Origin: Maribacter sp.
GTDB taxonomy: Bacteria > Bacteroidota > Bacteroidia > Flavobacteriales > Flavobacteriaceae
Direction of reading: 5' to 3'
Length of the DNA: 7,956 nt
NCBI GenBank assembly: GCA_030730545.1
Contig: JANQUX010000141.1
Location: 1 to 7,956 of the forward strand
Both the position numbers and the translations under genes were made by a program. How positions within the stretch are numbered: the stretch's first letter is position 1; each line of letters starts with the position of its first letter. Below are positions 1 through 6,178 of this stretch, in pieces. The notes under the pieces are model-generated. The model saw only the letters and a list, made by a program, of their open reading frames with translations, did no database searches and was not told the DNA's origin.

Positions 1-254
1 TCTGCAATGATAATATCTTCACCTTTCTCTACTAATACATTTTCGCCGATAATGGCAATATCAACCACTCCGTCTCTTAGATATTGAGGGATATCTCCGT
101 TTCTTAAATAAAACACTTCAATAGGAAAATTTCTTGAAGAAGCCTTTAACTGGTCTTTGCCATTATCAATGGAAATTCCGCAGTCTTTTAAAATTTGTAG
201 GGATTCCTCATTAAGTCTTCCCGATTTCTGAATAGCAATTCTAATTTTAGTCAT
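1..254 (-). CDS. hisG: ATP phosphoribosyltransferase, N-terminal part (window edge)
   Basis: HisG catalyses the first step of histidine synthesis: ATP plus phosphoribosyl pyrophosphate gives N1-phosphoribosyl-ATP, in the cytoplasm. I translated the minus strand from the ATG at 254 and obtained 84 residues before the window ends, so about two thirds or more of the protein is outside. The start MTKIRIAIQKSGRL is the family's N-terminal strand with the conserved KSGRL. Residues 54-72 (DIPQYLRDGVVDIAIIGEN) match the conserved DIP...DGxxDxxIxGxN substrate-binding stretch of periplasmic-binding-protein-like HisG domains. The ATG is the obvious start because the family motif begins a few residues later. 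The gene lies directly downstream of a His-rich leader peptide and a terminator hairpin, so it is probably the first gene of a his operon controlled by attenuation. Identification is firm; long versus short HisG form cannot be judged from this fragment. Confidence 0.95.
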   Translation of the reverse strand, partial: MTKIRIAIQKSGRLNEESLQILKDCGISIDNGKDQLKASSRNFPIEVFYLRNGDIPQYLRDGVVDIAIIGENVLVEKGEDIIIA

Positions 255-290
255 TTTCTTTTTTTAATGCTTGGCAACCAAAAGAGATTT

Positions 291-326
291 AAATACAAAA
301 CCCGTTTGATTGCTCAAACGGGTTTT
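291..326 (-). terminator. Attenuator terminator hairpin before hisG
   Basis: On the minus strand AAAACCCGUUUGA (326-314) and UCAAACGGGUUUU (309-297) form a perfect 13-bp stem closed by a GCAA loop (313-310), which has the GNRA form. The 3' arm ends in UUUU and continues GUAUUU, so the U-tract is present but broken by a G and an A. It lies 29 bases after the leader stop codon and ends 42 bases before the hisG start, the position of a transcription attenuator. The stem would also form on plus-strand RNA, followed by UUUUU, but no plus-strand gene ends here. The 5' arm can instead be captured by the end of the leader ORF. Confidence 0.85.
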
Positions 327-370
327 TAAATATGTTGTACTACTACAATACATTCCTACCTCGCCTGAGC
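312..370 (-). promoter_or_regulatory. Candidate antiterminator of the his leader
   Basis: The leader RNA segment 370-358 (GCUCAGGCGAGGU) can pair with 323-312 (ACCCGUUUGAGC): 12 base pairs, two of them G-U, with one bulged A at 361. This uses nine of the 13 bases of the terminator's 5' arm (323-314 minus the tetraloop side) plus two loop bases, so the two structures exclude each other. The intervening RNA (355-328) folds into its own hairpin: UUGUA-GUAG-UACAA extended by further pairs across one A-C mismatch, giving a nearly continuous stacked rod. The pairing strand is exactly leader codons 14-17 plus the first base of the stop codon. A ribosome finishing the leader would cover it, while one stalled at codons 7-9 would leave it free. 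The pairing is seen in the sequence; the switching is inferred by analogy with enterobacterial his attenuation. Confidence 0.7.
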
Positions 371-409
371 GTGAATATGGAAATGATGATGTGTAGTTCT
401 GTTTTTCAT
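356..409 (-). CDS. hisL: his operon leader peptide, 17 residues, five His
   Basis: The minus strand from the ATG at 409 reads MKNRTTHHHFHIHAQAR and stops at TAG (358-356). Five of 17 codons are His: codons 7, 8, 9, 11 and 13 (CAU, CAU, CAU, CAU, CAC), between 391 and 371. Such density in a short ORF just upstream of hisG, followed by a terminator hairpin, is the hallmark of a ribosome-sensing leader; the peptide itself probably has no function after translation. Codons 14-17 (GCU CAG GCG AGG) form one strand of the antiterminator, which may explain the G/C-rich choices in an A/T-rich genome. No strong Shine-Dalgarno is seen upstream, as is usual in Bacteroidota. The symbol is given by analogy with enterobacterial hisL; I infer no common descent. 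Confidence 0.85.
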   Translation of the reverse strand: MKNRTTHHHFHIHAQAR

Positions 410-448
410 AATACTGTAAAAGTAAAAGGTATTTTCCATTTCACAAAA

Positions 449-482
449 CAAAAGTTTAAAATGAAACAAAAATAATTAACAA
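449..482 (-). promoter_or_regulatory. Possible his operon promoter
   Basis: The minus strand carries AACTTTTG at 456-449, one base off the Bacteroidota -7 box TAnnTTTG, with TTG at 482-480 separated by 23 bases, near the upper limit for the -33 box. Transcription would begin near 442, giving a leader of about 30 bases before the leader-peptide ATG. The match is imperfect and the region is T-rich, so other registers are possible. It starts only 7 bases downstream of the prohibitin stop codon. Confidence 0.35.
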
Positions 483-488
483 CGTGTA

Positions 489-1301
489 TTAGTTATTCCC
501 TAAAATTAAAGGAAGACCATCGCTACCACCAACTACAATTACTTTTGAATTTGGTGATTCTGCTAATTTTAATGTAGCATCGATACCCTTATCTTTCAAA
601 ATTTGGTCATTCAATGAAGCACTCAAAATACGGTTAGCATCTGCCTTACCTTGTGCTTCGATAGTTACTTTTTCAGCTTCCTTCTTAGCAGTAACCAGTC
701 TAAATTCATATTCTAAGGACTCCTGTTCTTGCTTTAACTTTCTCTCGATAGCATCTTTAATAGTAGGTGGTAAGGTAACATCTCTAACCAAGATTTCATT
801 CAATTGAATATACTGACCTGAAACTATTTTTTGAGTCTCATCAAATATTTCTTGCTGAATTGCATCTCTTTTACTTGAATACAATTGCTCTGGCGTATAA
901 CGACCAACTACTGAACGTGCAGCAGAGCGTATGGTTGGTAAAAGAACTCTAGAAATATAGTCTTCACCTTTTTCTTGATGTAATTTTCCTAAATCATTTC
1001 TAATTGGCTCGAACCAAGCAGATGCTTCTAATTTTATATCAAGACCATTACTAGAAAGTACATTCATTTTTTCAAGTACTTCTTGTTGACGTACTTCATA
1101 AATAGTAACCCTATTCCAAGGTGCTACTAAATGAAAACCTTCACCCATTGGTGGCTCATCGGTAACTACACCTCCACTAAAAGTTTTGTACAAAACACCT
1201 GCTTGACCAGAGTCTATTGTAACTGTTGATTTTGAAATTGCAATAATTACTACAATAAAAATAAATATTGCGGGTAACGCAATCTTAGGTAACTTATCCA
1301 T
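489..1301 (-). CDS. Prohibitin/SPFH (band 7) family membrane protein
   Basis: A 270-residue prohibitin-like protein, the usual length for the family. Residues about 8-23 are a hydrophobic anchor (IALPAIFIFIVVIIAI), then a PHB/SPFH domain spans about 27-200, including GQAGVLYKTFSGGV, the GEGFHLVAPWNRVTIYEVRQQ stretch and RSVVGRYTPEQLYSSKRDAI, all typical of prohibitins. A charged segment (about 185-225, rich in K, E and Q) is the usual coiled coil before the C-terminal tail. Family members build large ring or cage assemblies on membranes and often hold FtsH-type proteases or organise membrane domains; which applies here cannot be told. It begins with ATG 10 bases after the stop of the VWA-fold membrane protein gene, so the two are probably co-transcribed. 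No convincing terminator follows before the his leader region. Confidence 0.9.
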   Translation of the reverse strand: MDKLPKIALPAIFIFIVVIIAISKSTVTIDSGQAGVLYKTFSGGVVTDEPPMGEGFHLVAPWNRVTIYEVRQQEVLEKMNVLSSNGLDIKLEASAWFEPIRNDLGKLHQEKGEDYISRVLLPTIRSAARSVVGRYTPEQLYSSKRDAIQQEIFDETQKIVSGQYIQLNEILVRDVTLPPTIKDAIERKLKQEQESLEYEFRLVTAKKEAEKVTIEAQGKADANRILSASLNDQILKDKGIDATLKLAESPNSKVIVVGGSDGLPLILGNN

Positions 1302-1311
1302 TAATGTCTAT

Positions 1312-3339
1312 TTAAATTAATCCGTTATATTTTCTGATAAACCATTCTGCTGCAAAGGCAAAAACTATAATTGCCAAAAGCATTCTGAAATCAATCAAAG
1401 ATACGATATTTTCAGTGCTTTTCTCGGTAGGCACGTAAGCATCATTTTCTTTCAAATCTGCTAGTAATTCTTCTATTTGGGAAGTGTAAAACAATTTCCC
1501 GCCGGAGTTTACAGCTAACTTTTCTAACTTTTCATTATCGCTTGACACAAACTGATTCTCCATATCAAACTCAGAAATTACAAATTTTCCAGTCTCAGTT
1601 TTTGACTCATTTTCTACAGAAACAATAAATTCATATTCCCCAGCAACTAAATTTGAGAGGTCTGCTTCAAAATACCCATTCTTTAAAACCAATGGATTTG
1701 TTTGATTCTTTTGCGTAGCCGTATTGGTTACTTTAATTTTCACCTTTGCGTTTGGATCAAATATAAATGCTTCATCGAAATACGTCGCCGTTACAACGGT
1801 ATTACTACTACCCTCGTACACCTTTTCATAGTCAACATTCAATCTCGACTTGTTTTTTGAACTAGTTAAATAACGAATGAGATTACCAATAAACTCATCG
1901 AAATTGACAAATTCGTTTGTATTCCTATAGGTCTGCATTCTCCATTTCCAAAGATTCTCTCCCATTAACAGCGCACTTTTCTGAGCATTCTTCTCCATTA
2001 CCGATAACAAAGGTTGCTGAATATTCAATCCTTTTATTTGAGTCCCTAATAAGGTTTCAAAAGGCGTAGCTATTAGAATAGGACCAGCATCACTAACTAA
2101 TGGCGGAAAATCTGTTAAATCAAATTTAGAAATATCGTACTTGGTAAAAGCATTATTCAATAAACCAAACACTTCTAGCTGCGGATAACCATTCTCTATT
2201 TCAAAAGGAACATCGGCTTTGTTTAAAAATGAATAATCTGTTTGTGTGCCGGTGATGATAAAGGTGTTTGCATTTTTACTTTTGGCATATTCAAAAGAGC
2301 TTTGAAATCTAGCTGTAGGCTGATAAAATATAAATAAGTCAATTTCCTCTAAAATACTATTTGCGACATTAGATTTTAAAATTGAAACTTCGCGCTGCTC
2401 ATTACTTTCAATAGCCTTTTTAAGTGCCCCTAAGTCCGGATGCACTATGTCTGAAATTATAGCGATTTTAGTTTTTTCATCAATAATCTCGATACTTGTA
2501 CTTCTGCGATTGTTTTTTATATTTCGTTCTTCAGGCAACTGAGAAACTTCAACGACCAAATTTTTTATTCCCACTGTATTCGCTTCTACCTCAACAGAAA
2601 TTGGTTTATAATTATTCTGAGAAGTTAATTTTACATTCTCTTTATGAACAACTTTTGAATTCATTTTTATAGAAACAGTTGCCGATATAGCACTATTACC
2701 TTGATATGAAACATAGGTTTCTAATGGAAATTTATTTTTTAAAAAAGCGTATTTGTTAGTTTGAATTGAACCGACCGAAATGTCTTTGTACTTAGTAGTG
2801 TCTCCCAAAACTACAGTGTAGATACTATTATTTTGATCAGATTTAAAATAGCTATAATCTTGCCCAATAGTCTGATTTCCATCAGACAATAGAATTGTAA
2901 CCGTCTGTTCTCGAGCATACACATCTTTCAATGCAGATATCGATTTATAGATATTTGTATTTTTTTCTTTAAAAGAAAGGCTGTCAAAAATATGTAGGTC
3001 TGCACCAAAACTGTAATCGGCAACTTTAAATCTATCTAAAATGTCGTCTGATGCCTTAATTTCTGAAATCATTTGACTTAATTGCGATGCACTTTCAGAC
3101 AGAGATGTTGAATTATCAGCCAATATCACCAAATTAGGCTTCTCTAAAGTGTATGATTTTTGTGAGAACTGCGGGTTAATCAGTAAAAGCAGTAACCCGA
3201 AAATACCTGTAAAACGCAAAAAAGCTAAAAGCCAATAAATCTTGCTTTTAGCCTTCTGCTTATATATGTATTGAAAAACAACGATACCCAATGCTACAAT
3301 TGCAGCAAGAATAATATACAATACCGTTATGCTTTCCAT
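1312..3339 (-). CDS. Membrane-anchored von Willebrand A-fold protein, function unknown
   Basis: A 675-residue protein. Two N-terminal membrane segments (about 5-25 and 36-54) are followed by a VWA-like domain (about 68-185). Its first MIDAS element is DNSTS at 75-79 (D-x-S-x-S), a Thr at 128 is a candidate third ligand, and LLSDG at 150-154 is the second Asp motif, so metal binding looks intact. Next come an Ig-like stretch (about 190-285) and an alpha/beta region (about 289-490) resembling class I glutamine-amidotransferase-like folds, starting KIAIISD and containing GENLWKWRM (460-468). I see no obvious catalytic Cys-His pair. A second Ig-like region lies at about 505-590, and a C-terminal membrane helix at about 651-668 ends in basic residues. 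The large middle part is probably extracytoplasmic. This layout recalls uncharacterised VWA membrane proteins of Bacteroidota and Planctomycetes. Its job is unknown; pairing with a prohibitin suggests an envelope assembly. Confidence 0.85.
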   Translation of the reverse strand: MESITVLYIILAAIVALGIVVFQYIYKQKAKSKIYWLLAFLRFTGIFGLLLLLINPQFSQKSYTLEKPNLVILADNSTSLSESASQLSQMISEIKASDDILDRFKVADYSFGADLHIFDSLSFKEKNTNIYKSISALKDVYAREQTVTILLSDGNQTIGQDYSYFKSDQNNSIYTVVLGDTTKYKDISVGSIQTNKYAFLKNKFPLETYVSYQGNSAISATVSIKMNSKVVHKENVKLTSQNNYKPISVEVEANTVGIKNLVVEVSQLPEERNIKNNRRSTSIEIIDEKTKIAIISDIVHPDLGALKKAIESNEQREVSILKSNVANSILEEIDLFIFYQPTARFQSSFEYAKSKNANTFIITGTQTDYSFLNKADVPFEIENGYPQLEVFGLLNNAFTKYDISKFDLTDFPPLVSDAGPILIATPFETLLGTQIKGLNIQQPLLSVMEKNAQKSALLMGENLWKWRMQTYRNTNEFVNFDEFIGNLIRYLTSSKNKSRLNVDYEKVYEGSSNTVVTATYFDEAFIFDPNAKVKIKVTNTATQKNQTNPLVLKNGYFEADLSNLVAGEYEFIVSVENESKTETGKFVISEFDMENQFVSSDNEKLEKLAVNSGGKLFYTSQIEELLADLKENDAYVPTEKSTENIVSLIDFRMLLAIIVFAFAAEWFIRKYNGLI

Positions 3340-3405
3340 GTATAAACTAAAGTTGTTCTTAAAAAGGAATTAAAAAATAGTGTTCCTCCCAAATTTGTTT
3401 TTGAC

Positions 3406-4155
3406 TTAGGTTAACATACCACCATCAACATTCAATACTTGACCAGTAACGTAACCAGACAAATCTGATGCAAAGAAAAGACAAGCGTTGGCAATATCTT
3501 CTGTAGAACCACCACGTTTTAGAGGAATACCATCTCTCCAACCTTGAACGGTTTTCTCATCTAATTTATCGGTCATTTCAGTTTCAATGAAACCAGGTGC
3601 GATAGCATTACATCTAATGTTTCTAGAACCTAATTCAAGTGCCACAGATTTAGTAAAGCCGATCATACCTGCTTTAGAAGCCGCATAGTTAGTTTGACCA
3701 GCGTTACCTTTTACTCCAACAACACTACTCATGTTTATAATTGAACCACTACGTTGTTTCAATAAGGTTCTTTGTACTGCTTTCGTCATATTAAAAACAG
3801 ACTTCAAATTAATATCTATAACCGTATCGAAATCAGCTTCTGACATGCGCATTAACAGGTTATCTTTCGTGATACCAGCATTATTGATCAATACATCAAT
3901 TCTACCACCAAAATCTTCTAAAACCTTCGCTACTAATTCTTCAGCTTCTTGAAAACTAGCCGCATTACTTTTATAAGCTTTTGCATTAACGCCTTTAGCC
4001 TTTAATTCTTTCTCTAATTCTAAAGCCGGAGCTTCACTAGAGCTATAAGTAAATGCCACATTTGCACCGTGATTGGCAAAAACTTTGGCAATACCCATAC
4101 CAATTCCTCTACTTGCTCCTGTAATGATGACGTTTTTATCTTGTAATAATTTCAT
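3406..4155 (-). CDS. fabG: 3-oxoacyl-[acyl-carrier-protein] reductase
   Basis: FabG reduces 3-oxoacyl-ACP to 3-hydroxyacyl-ACP with NADPH in type II fatty acid synthesis. The 249-residue protein has the full set of short-chain dehydrogenase motifs: the nucleotide-binding TGASRGIG (12-19), NNAG (91-94), the catalytic Asn116, Ser144 (in SSVVG), Tyr157 and Lys161 (YAASK), and the FabG-typical PGFIETEMT (187-195) and C-terminal VDGGM. Length and motifs match FabG rather than a random dehydrogenase, although paralogues with other substrates exist in many genomes. It starts with ATG at 4155, behind its own promoter-like box and the upstream terminator, so it begins a new transcription unit. Its product, 3-hydroxyacyl-ACP, is the substrate of both FabZ and LpxA encoded nearby. 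The VWA-protein gene follows after 66 bases. Confidence 0.92.
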   Translation of the reverse strand: MKLLQDKNVIITGASRGIGMGIAKVFANHGANVAFTYSSSEAPALELEKELKAKGVNAKAYKSNAASFQEAEELVAKVLEDFGGRIDVLINNAGITKDNLLMRMSEADFDTVIDINLKSVFNMTKAVQRTLLKQRSGSIINMSSVVGVKGNAGQTNYAASKAGMIGFTKSVALELGSRNIRCNAIAPGFIETEMTDKLDEKTVQGWRDGIPLKRGGSTEDIANACLFFASDLSGYVTGQVLNVDGGMLT

Positions 4156-4183
4156 AAGTCCGTTATTTAAAACCGAAGTTTAC

Positions 4184-4216
4184 CAAATATACCTTTTGTT
4201 TAATTTATAGGCTAAA
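4184..4216 (-). promoter_or_regulatory. fabG promoter, Bacteroidota TAnnTTTG type
   Basis: TATATTTG at 4191-4184 on the minus strand fits the Bacteroidota -7 consensus TAnnTTTG exactly. Twenty bases upstream the T-run of the sucD terminator ends in TTTAG (4216-4212), the right spacing for a -33 element but only a partial match to TTTG. A start about five bases downstream would leave a 5' leader of some 20-25 bases. The terminator tail and the promoter's upstream element would therefore share bases. Confidence 0.6.
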
Positions 4217-4242
4217 AAAAATCCCGCTATAAACGGGATTTT
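4214..4242 (-). terminator. Intrinsic terminator after sucD
   Basis: On the minus strand AAAATCCCG (4242-4234) and CGGGATTTT (4226-4218) form a perfect 9-bp stem around the 7-base loop TTTATAG, and the 3' side continues as eight T in all (4221-4214). It lies 19 bases past the sucD stop codon. The stem plus unbroken T-run makes this the clearest terminator in the window and separates the sucD unit from fabG. Confidence 0.88.
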
Positions 4243-4261
4243 ATATGAAAAATATGAGTTT

Positions 4262-5134
4262 TTAACCCATTACTTCTTTTACTTTCAAGCCGATTTCAGC
4301 AGGAGAATCTACAACGTGAATTCCACATTCTCTCATGATGCGTTTTTTAGCTTGTGCAGTATCATCACTACCACCAACAATAGCACCAGCATGACCCATT
4401 GTTCTACCTGCAGGGGCAGTTTCACCAGCGATAAAACCAACAACTGGTTTTTTACTTCCACTAGCTTTATACCACTGAGCAGCATCTGCTTCTAATTGAC
4501 CACCAATTTCACCGATCATAACCACACATTTAGTTTCTGGATCGTTAATCAATAATTCAACAGCTTCCTTTGTAGTAGTTCCAATAATTGGATCACCACC
4601 AATACCGATTGCAGTTGTAATACCTAAACCTTGAAGAACTACTTGATCAGCAGCCACATAAGTTAATGTACCTGATTTAGATACGATACCAACATTACCT
4701 TTCTTGAAAACAAAACCTGGCATAATACCAACTTTAGCCTCACCCGGAGTAATAACACCAGGACAGTTAGGACCGATTAAACGACAATCTCTATTTTTAA
4801 TATAGTTGGCAACCGTTACCATATCGGCAACAGGAATACCTTCTGTAATTGTAATTATAACTTTAATACCTGCCTCTGCAGCTTCCATAATAGCATCTGC
4901 AGCAAAAGCTGGTGGAACAAATATAATGGTAGTATCTGCACCTACTTTGGCTACAGCTTCAGCAACCGTGTTGAAAACAGGTTTTCCTAAATGCTCTTGT
5001 CCTCCTTTACCAGGAGTAACACCACCTACGATATTAGTACCGTACTCAATCATCTGTCCGGCATGGAAAGTACCTTCACTACCAGTGAAACCTTGTACGA
5101 TTATTTTGGAATCCTTATTTACTAATACGCTCAT
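4262..5134 (-). CDS. sucD: Succinyl-CoA ligase (ADP/GDP-forming), alpha subunit
   Basis: SucD is the CoA-binding and phospho-histidine subunit of the TCA-cycle enzyme that converts succinyl-CoA and NDP to succinate, CoA and NTP. The 290-residue product is the family's normal length. It shows the CoA-binding loop [20 protein letters not shown] (14-33), GGVTPGKGG (37-45), GPNCPGVI (121-128), [10 protein letters not shown] (151-160) and [13 protein letters not shown] (243-255), where His248 is the phosphorylated residue. The ATG start at 5134 gives the standard short N-terminus. The beta subunit gene sucC is not next to it, unlike in Escherichia coli where sucC and sucD overlap, so it must lie elsewhere in the genome. 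It sits 71 bases after the lpxD-like gene and ends in a strong terminator; it may be read both from its own promoter and from the upstream cluster. Confidence 0.97.
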   Translation of the reverse strand: MSVLVNKDSKIIVQGFTGSEGTFHAGQMIEYGTNIVGGVTPGKGGQEHLGKPVFNTVAEAVAKVGADTTIIFVPPAFAADAIMEAAEAGIKVIITITEGIPVADMVTVANYIKNRDCRLIGPNCPGVITPGEAKVGIMPGFVFKKGNVGIVSKSGTLTYVAADQVVLQGLGITTAIGIGGDPIIGTTTKEAVELLINDPETKCVVMIGEIGGQLEADAAQWYKASGSKKPVVGFIAGETAPAGRTMGHAGAIVGGSDDTAQAKKRIMRECGIHVVDSPAEIGLKVKEVMG

Positions 5135-5163
5135 ACTACTGTAGTTTTTATTTTATGATAGAA

Positions 5164-5171
5164 CAAAAATA
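5164..5171 (-). promoter_or_regulatory. Possible sucD promoter -7 box
   Basis: TATTTTTG at 5171-5164 on the minus strand fits TAnnTTTG exactly, about 30 bases before the sucD ATG. I see no clear TTTG or TTG at the expected 19-23 bases upstream, so this is a half-supported promoter. No terminator is seen between the lpxD-like gene and sucD, so read-through is equally possible. Confidence 0.4.
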
Positions 5172-5205
5172 TAAGTTGTTAATGACTTTTATAGCATTTA
5201 CACCC

Positions 5206-6141
5206 TTATTTCTTATCCATTTTTTTAATTATTTCTGGAATCTTCTTGATATATGCTAATTGTTTCAGTTTTTCACGTGATTCTTCAATAGGAGTACCGA
5301 AATAACTCTTACCACCTTTTACTGATTTTGTAACTCCGGTTTGACCCATAATTACAGCTTTTGCACCAATGGTAATTCCGCTATTGGTTCCTACTTGTCC
5401 CCAAAGGGTAACTTCATCTTCTATAATAACACAACCAGCAATACCGGTTTGTGAAGCAATTAAACACTTTTCACCAATTACGGTATCATGACCCACATGA
5501 ACTTGGTTATCTAACTTGGTGCCAAAACCTATGGTAGTGTCACCGGTAACTCCTCTATCAATAGTACAAAGTGCACCGATATCAACATGATCTTTTAAAA
5601 CGACTCTTCCGCCAGATTTTAGTTTATCAAATCCTTCAGGGCGCTTCTTATAATAGAAGGCATCTGCACCTAAAACACTACCTGCGTGTATGGTGACATT
5701 ATTACCAATAACACAATTGTCGTAAATAGAAACGTTGCTATGAATTAAGCAGTTATCCCCTATTTCTACATTGTTACCTATAAAAGAATTAGGCTGAATA
5801 ATAGTGTCCTTCCCGATTTTCGCTGTAACAGATATTGTTTGACTACTTGGCACAAAAGGTTGAAAGAATGTTGTTAATTTATTAAAATCTCTAAACGGAT
5901 CAGCTGAAATCAATAATGCCTTACCTTCAGGGCATTCTACATTTTTATTGATTAAGATAACACTTGCCTTTGACTGCAAAGCCTTATCGTAGTATTTGGG
6001 ATGATCTACAAAAACAATATCCCCATTTACTACAACATGAATTTCGTTCATGCCCAAAACAGGATAATCATCTTGACCAACATATTCGCACGATAATATA
6101 TCAGCGATCTGTTTTAATGAAAAAGTAGTTGGAAATTTCAA
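5206..6141 (-). CDS. LpxD-like left-handed beta-helix N-acyltransferase, TTG start
   Basis: A 311-residue relative of LpxD, which transfers a 3-hydroxyacyl chain from ACP to the 2-amino group of UDP-3-O-acyl-glucosamine in lipid A synthesis. Residues 1-100 form a small N-terminal domain, 105-275 are hexapeptide repeats of the left-handed beta-helix, and 283-310 is a Lys-rich helical tail. LDNQVHVGHDTVIG (210-223) aligns with the LpxD active-site stretch, making His218 the likely catalytic residue. The LpxD DGFGF-like motif appears changed, as GADAFYY (158-164). E. coli LpxD has 341 residues, so this copy is shorter. The start is TTG at 6141-6139: a TAA codon sits directly before it in frame and the next Met is residue 31, inside the conserved domain. 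Flavobacteria usually carry a separate standard lpxD upstream of lpxC, so this is probably a second, diverged copy whose substrate is uncertain. Confidence 0.85.
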   Translation of the reverse strand: MKFPTTFSLKQIADILSCEYVGQDDYPVLGMNEIHVVVNGDIVFVDHPKYYDKALQSKASVILINKNVECPEGKALLISADPFRDFNKLTTFFQPFVPSSQTISVTAKIGKDTIIQPNSFIGNNVEIGDNCLIHSNVSIYDNCVIGNNVTIHAGSVLGADAFYYKKRPEGFDKLKSGGRVVLKDHVDIGALCTIDRGVTGDTTIGFGTKLDNQVHVGHDTVIGEKCLIASQTGIAGCVIIEDEVTLWGQVGTNSGITIGAKAVIMGQTGVTKSVKGGKSYFGTPIEESREKLKQLAYIKKIPEIIKKMDKK

Positions 6142-6178
6142 TTAATGATATGATTCTAATTATTTATAAAATTGATTA

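Noticed and set aside
255..289. Small hairpin UUGG-UUG-CCAA between the attenuator and hisG
   Set aside because: Only four to five base pairs and followed by A's rather than U's; no clear regulatory role.
459..497. Possible terminator after the prohibitin gene (AATAACTAA with TTAATTATT, then TTTTT)
   Set aside because: The stem is almost entirely A/T with a mismatch and includes the stop codon; it is too weak to call as an intrinsic terminator.
3362..3392. Possible weak hairpin between fabG and the VWA-protein gene (AGGAA with TTCCT, then TTTT)
   Set aside because: Only five base pairs with a loop of about 13 bases. It may attenuate slightly but does not support a terminator call; no TAnnTTTG promoter box is seen in this gap either.
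3731..3952. Plus-strand open frame of 73 codons
   Set aside because: It lies wholly inside fabG on the opposite strand, has no recognisable motif, and its sequence follows from the fabG codons.
4806..5144. Plus-strand open frame of 112 codons with hydrophobic composition
   Set aside because: It is antisense to the highly conserved sucD; the hydrophobic, Ala/Ile/Thr-rich product is the usual result of reading such a gene backwards.
5400..5830. Recurring short motifs such as accaat and ataac in the lpxD-like gene and in lpxA
   Set aside because: They reflect the hexapeptide repeat protein fold (I/V-G-x-N/x) and not a DNA repeat or CRISPR array.
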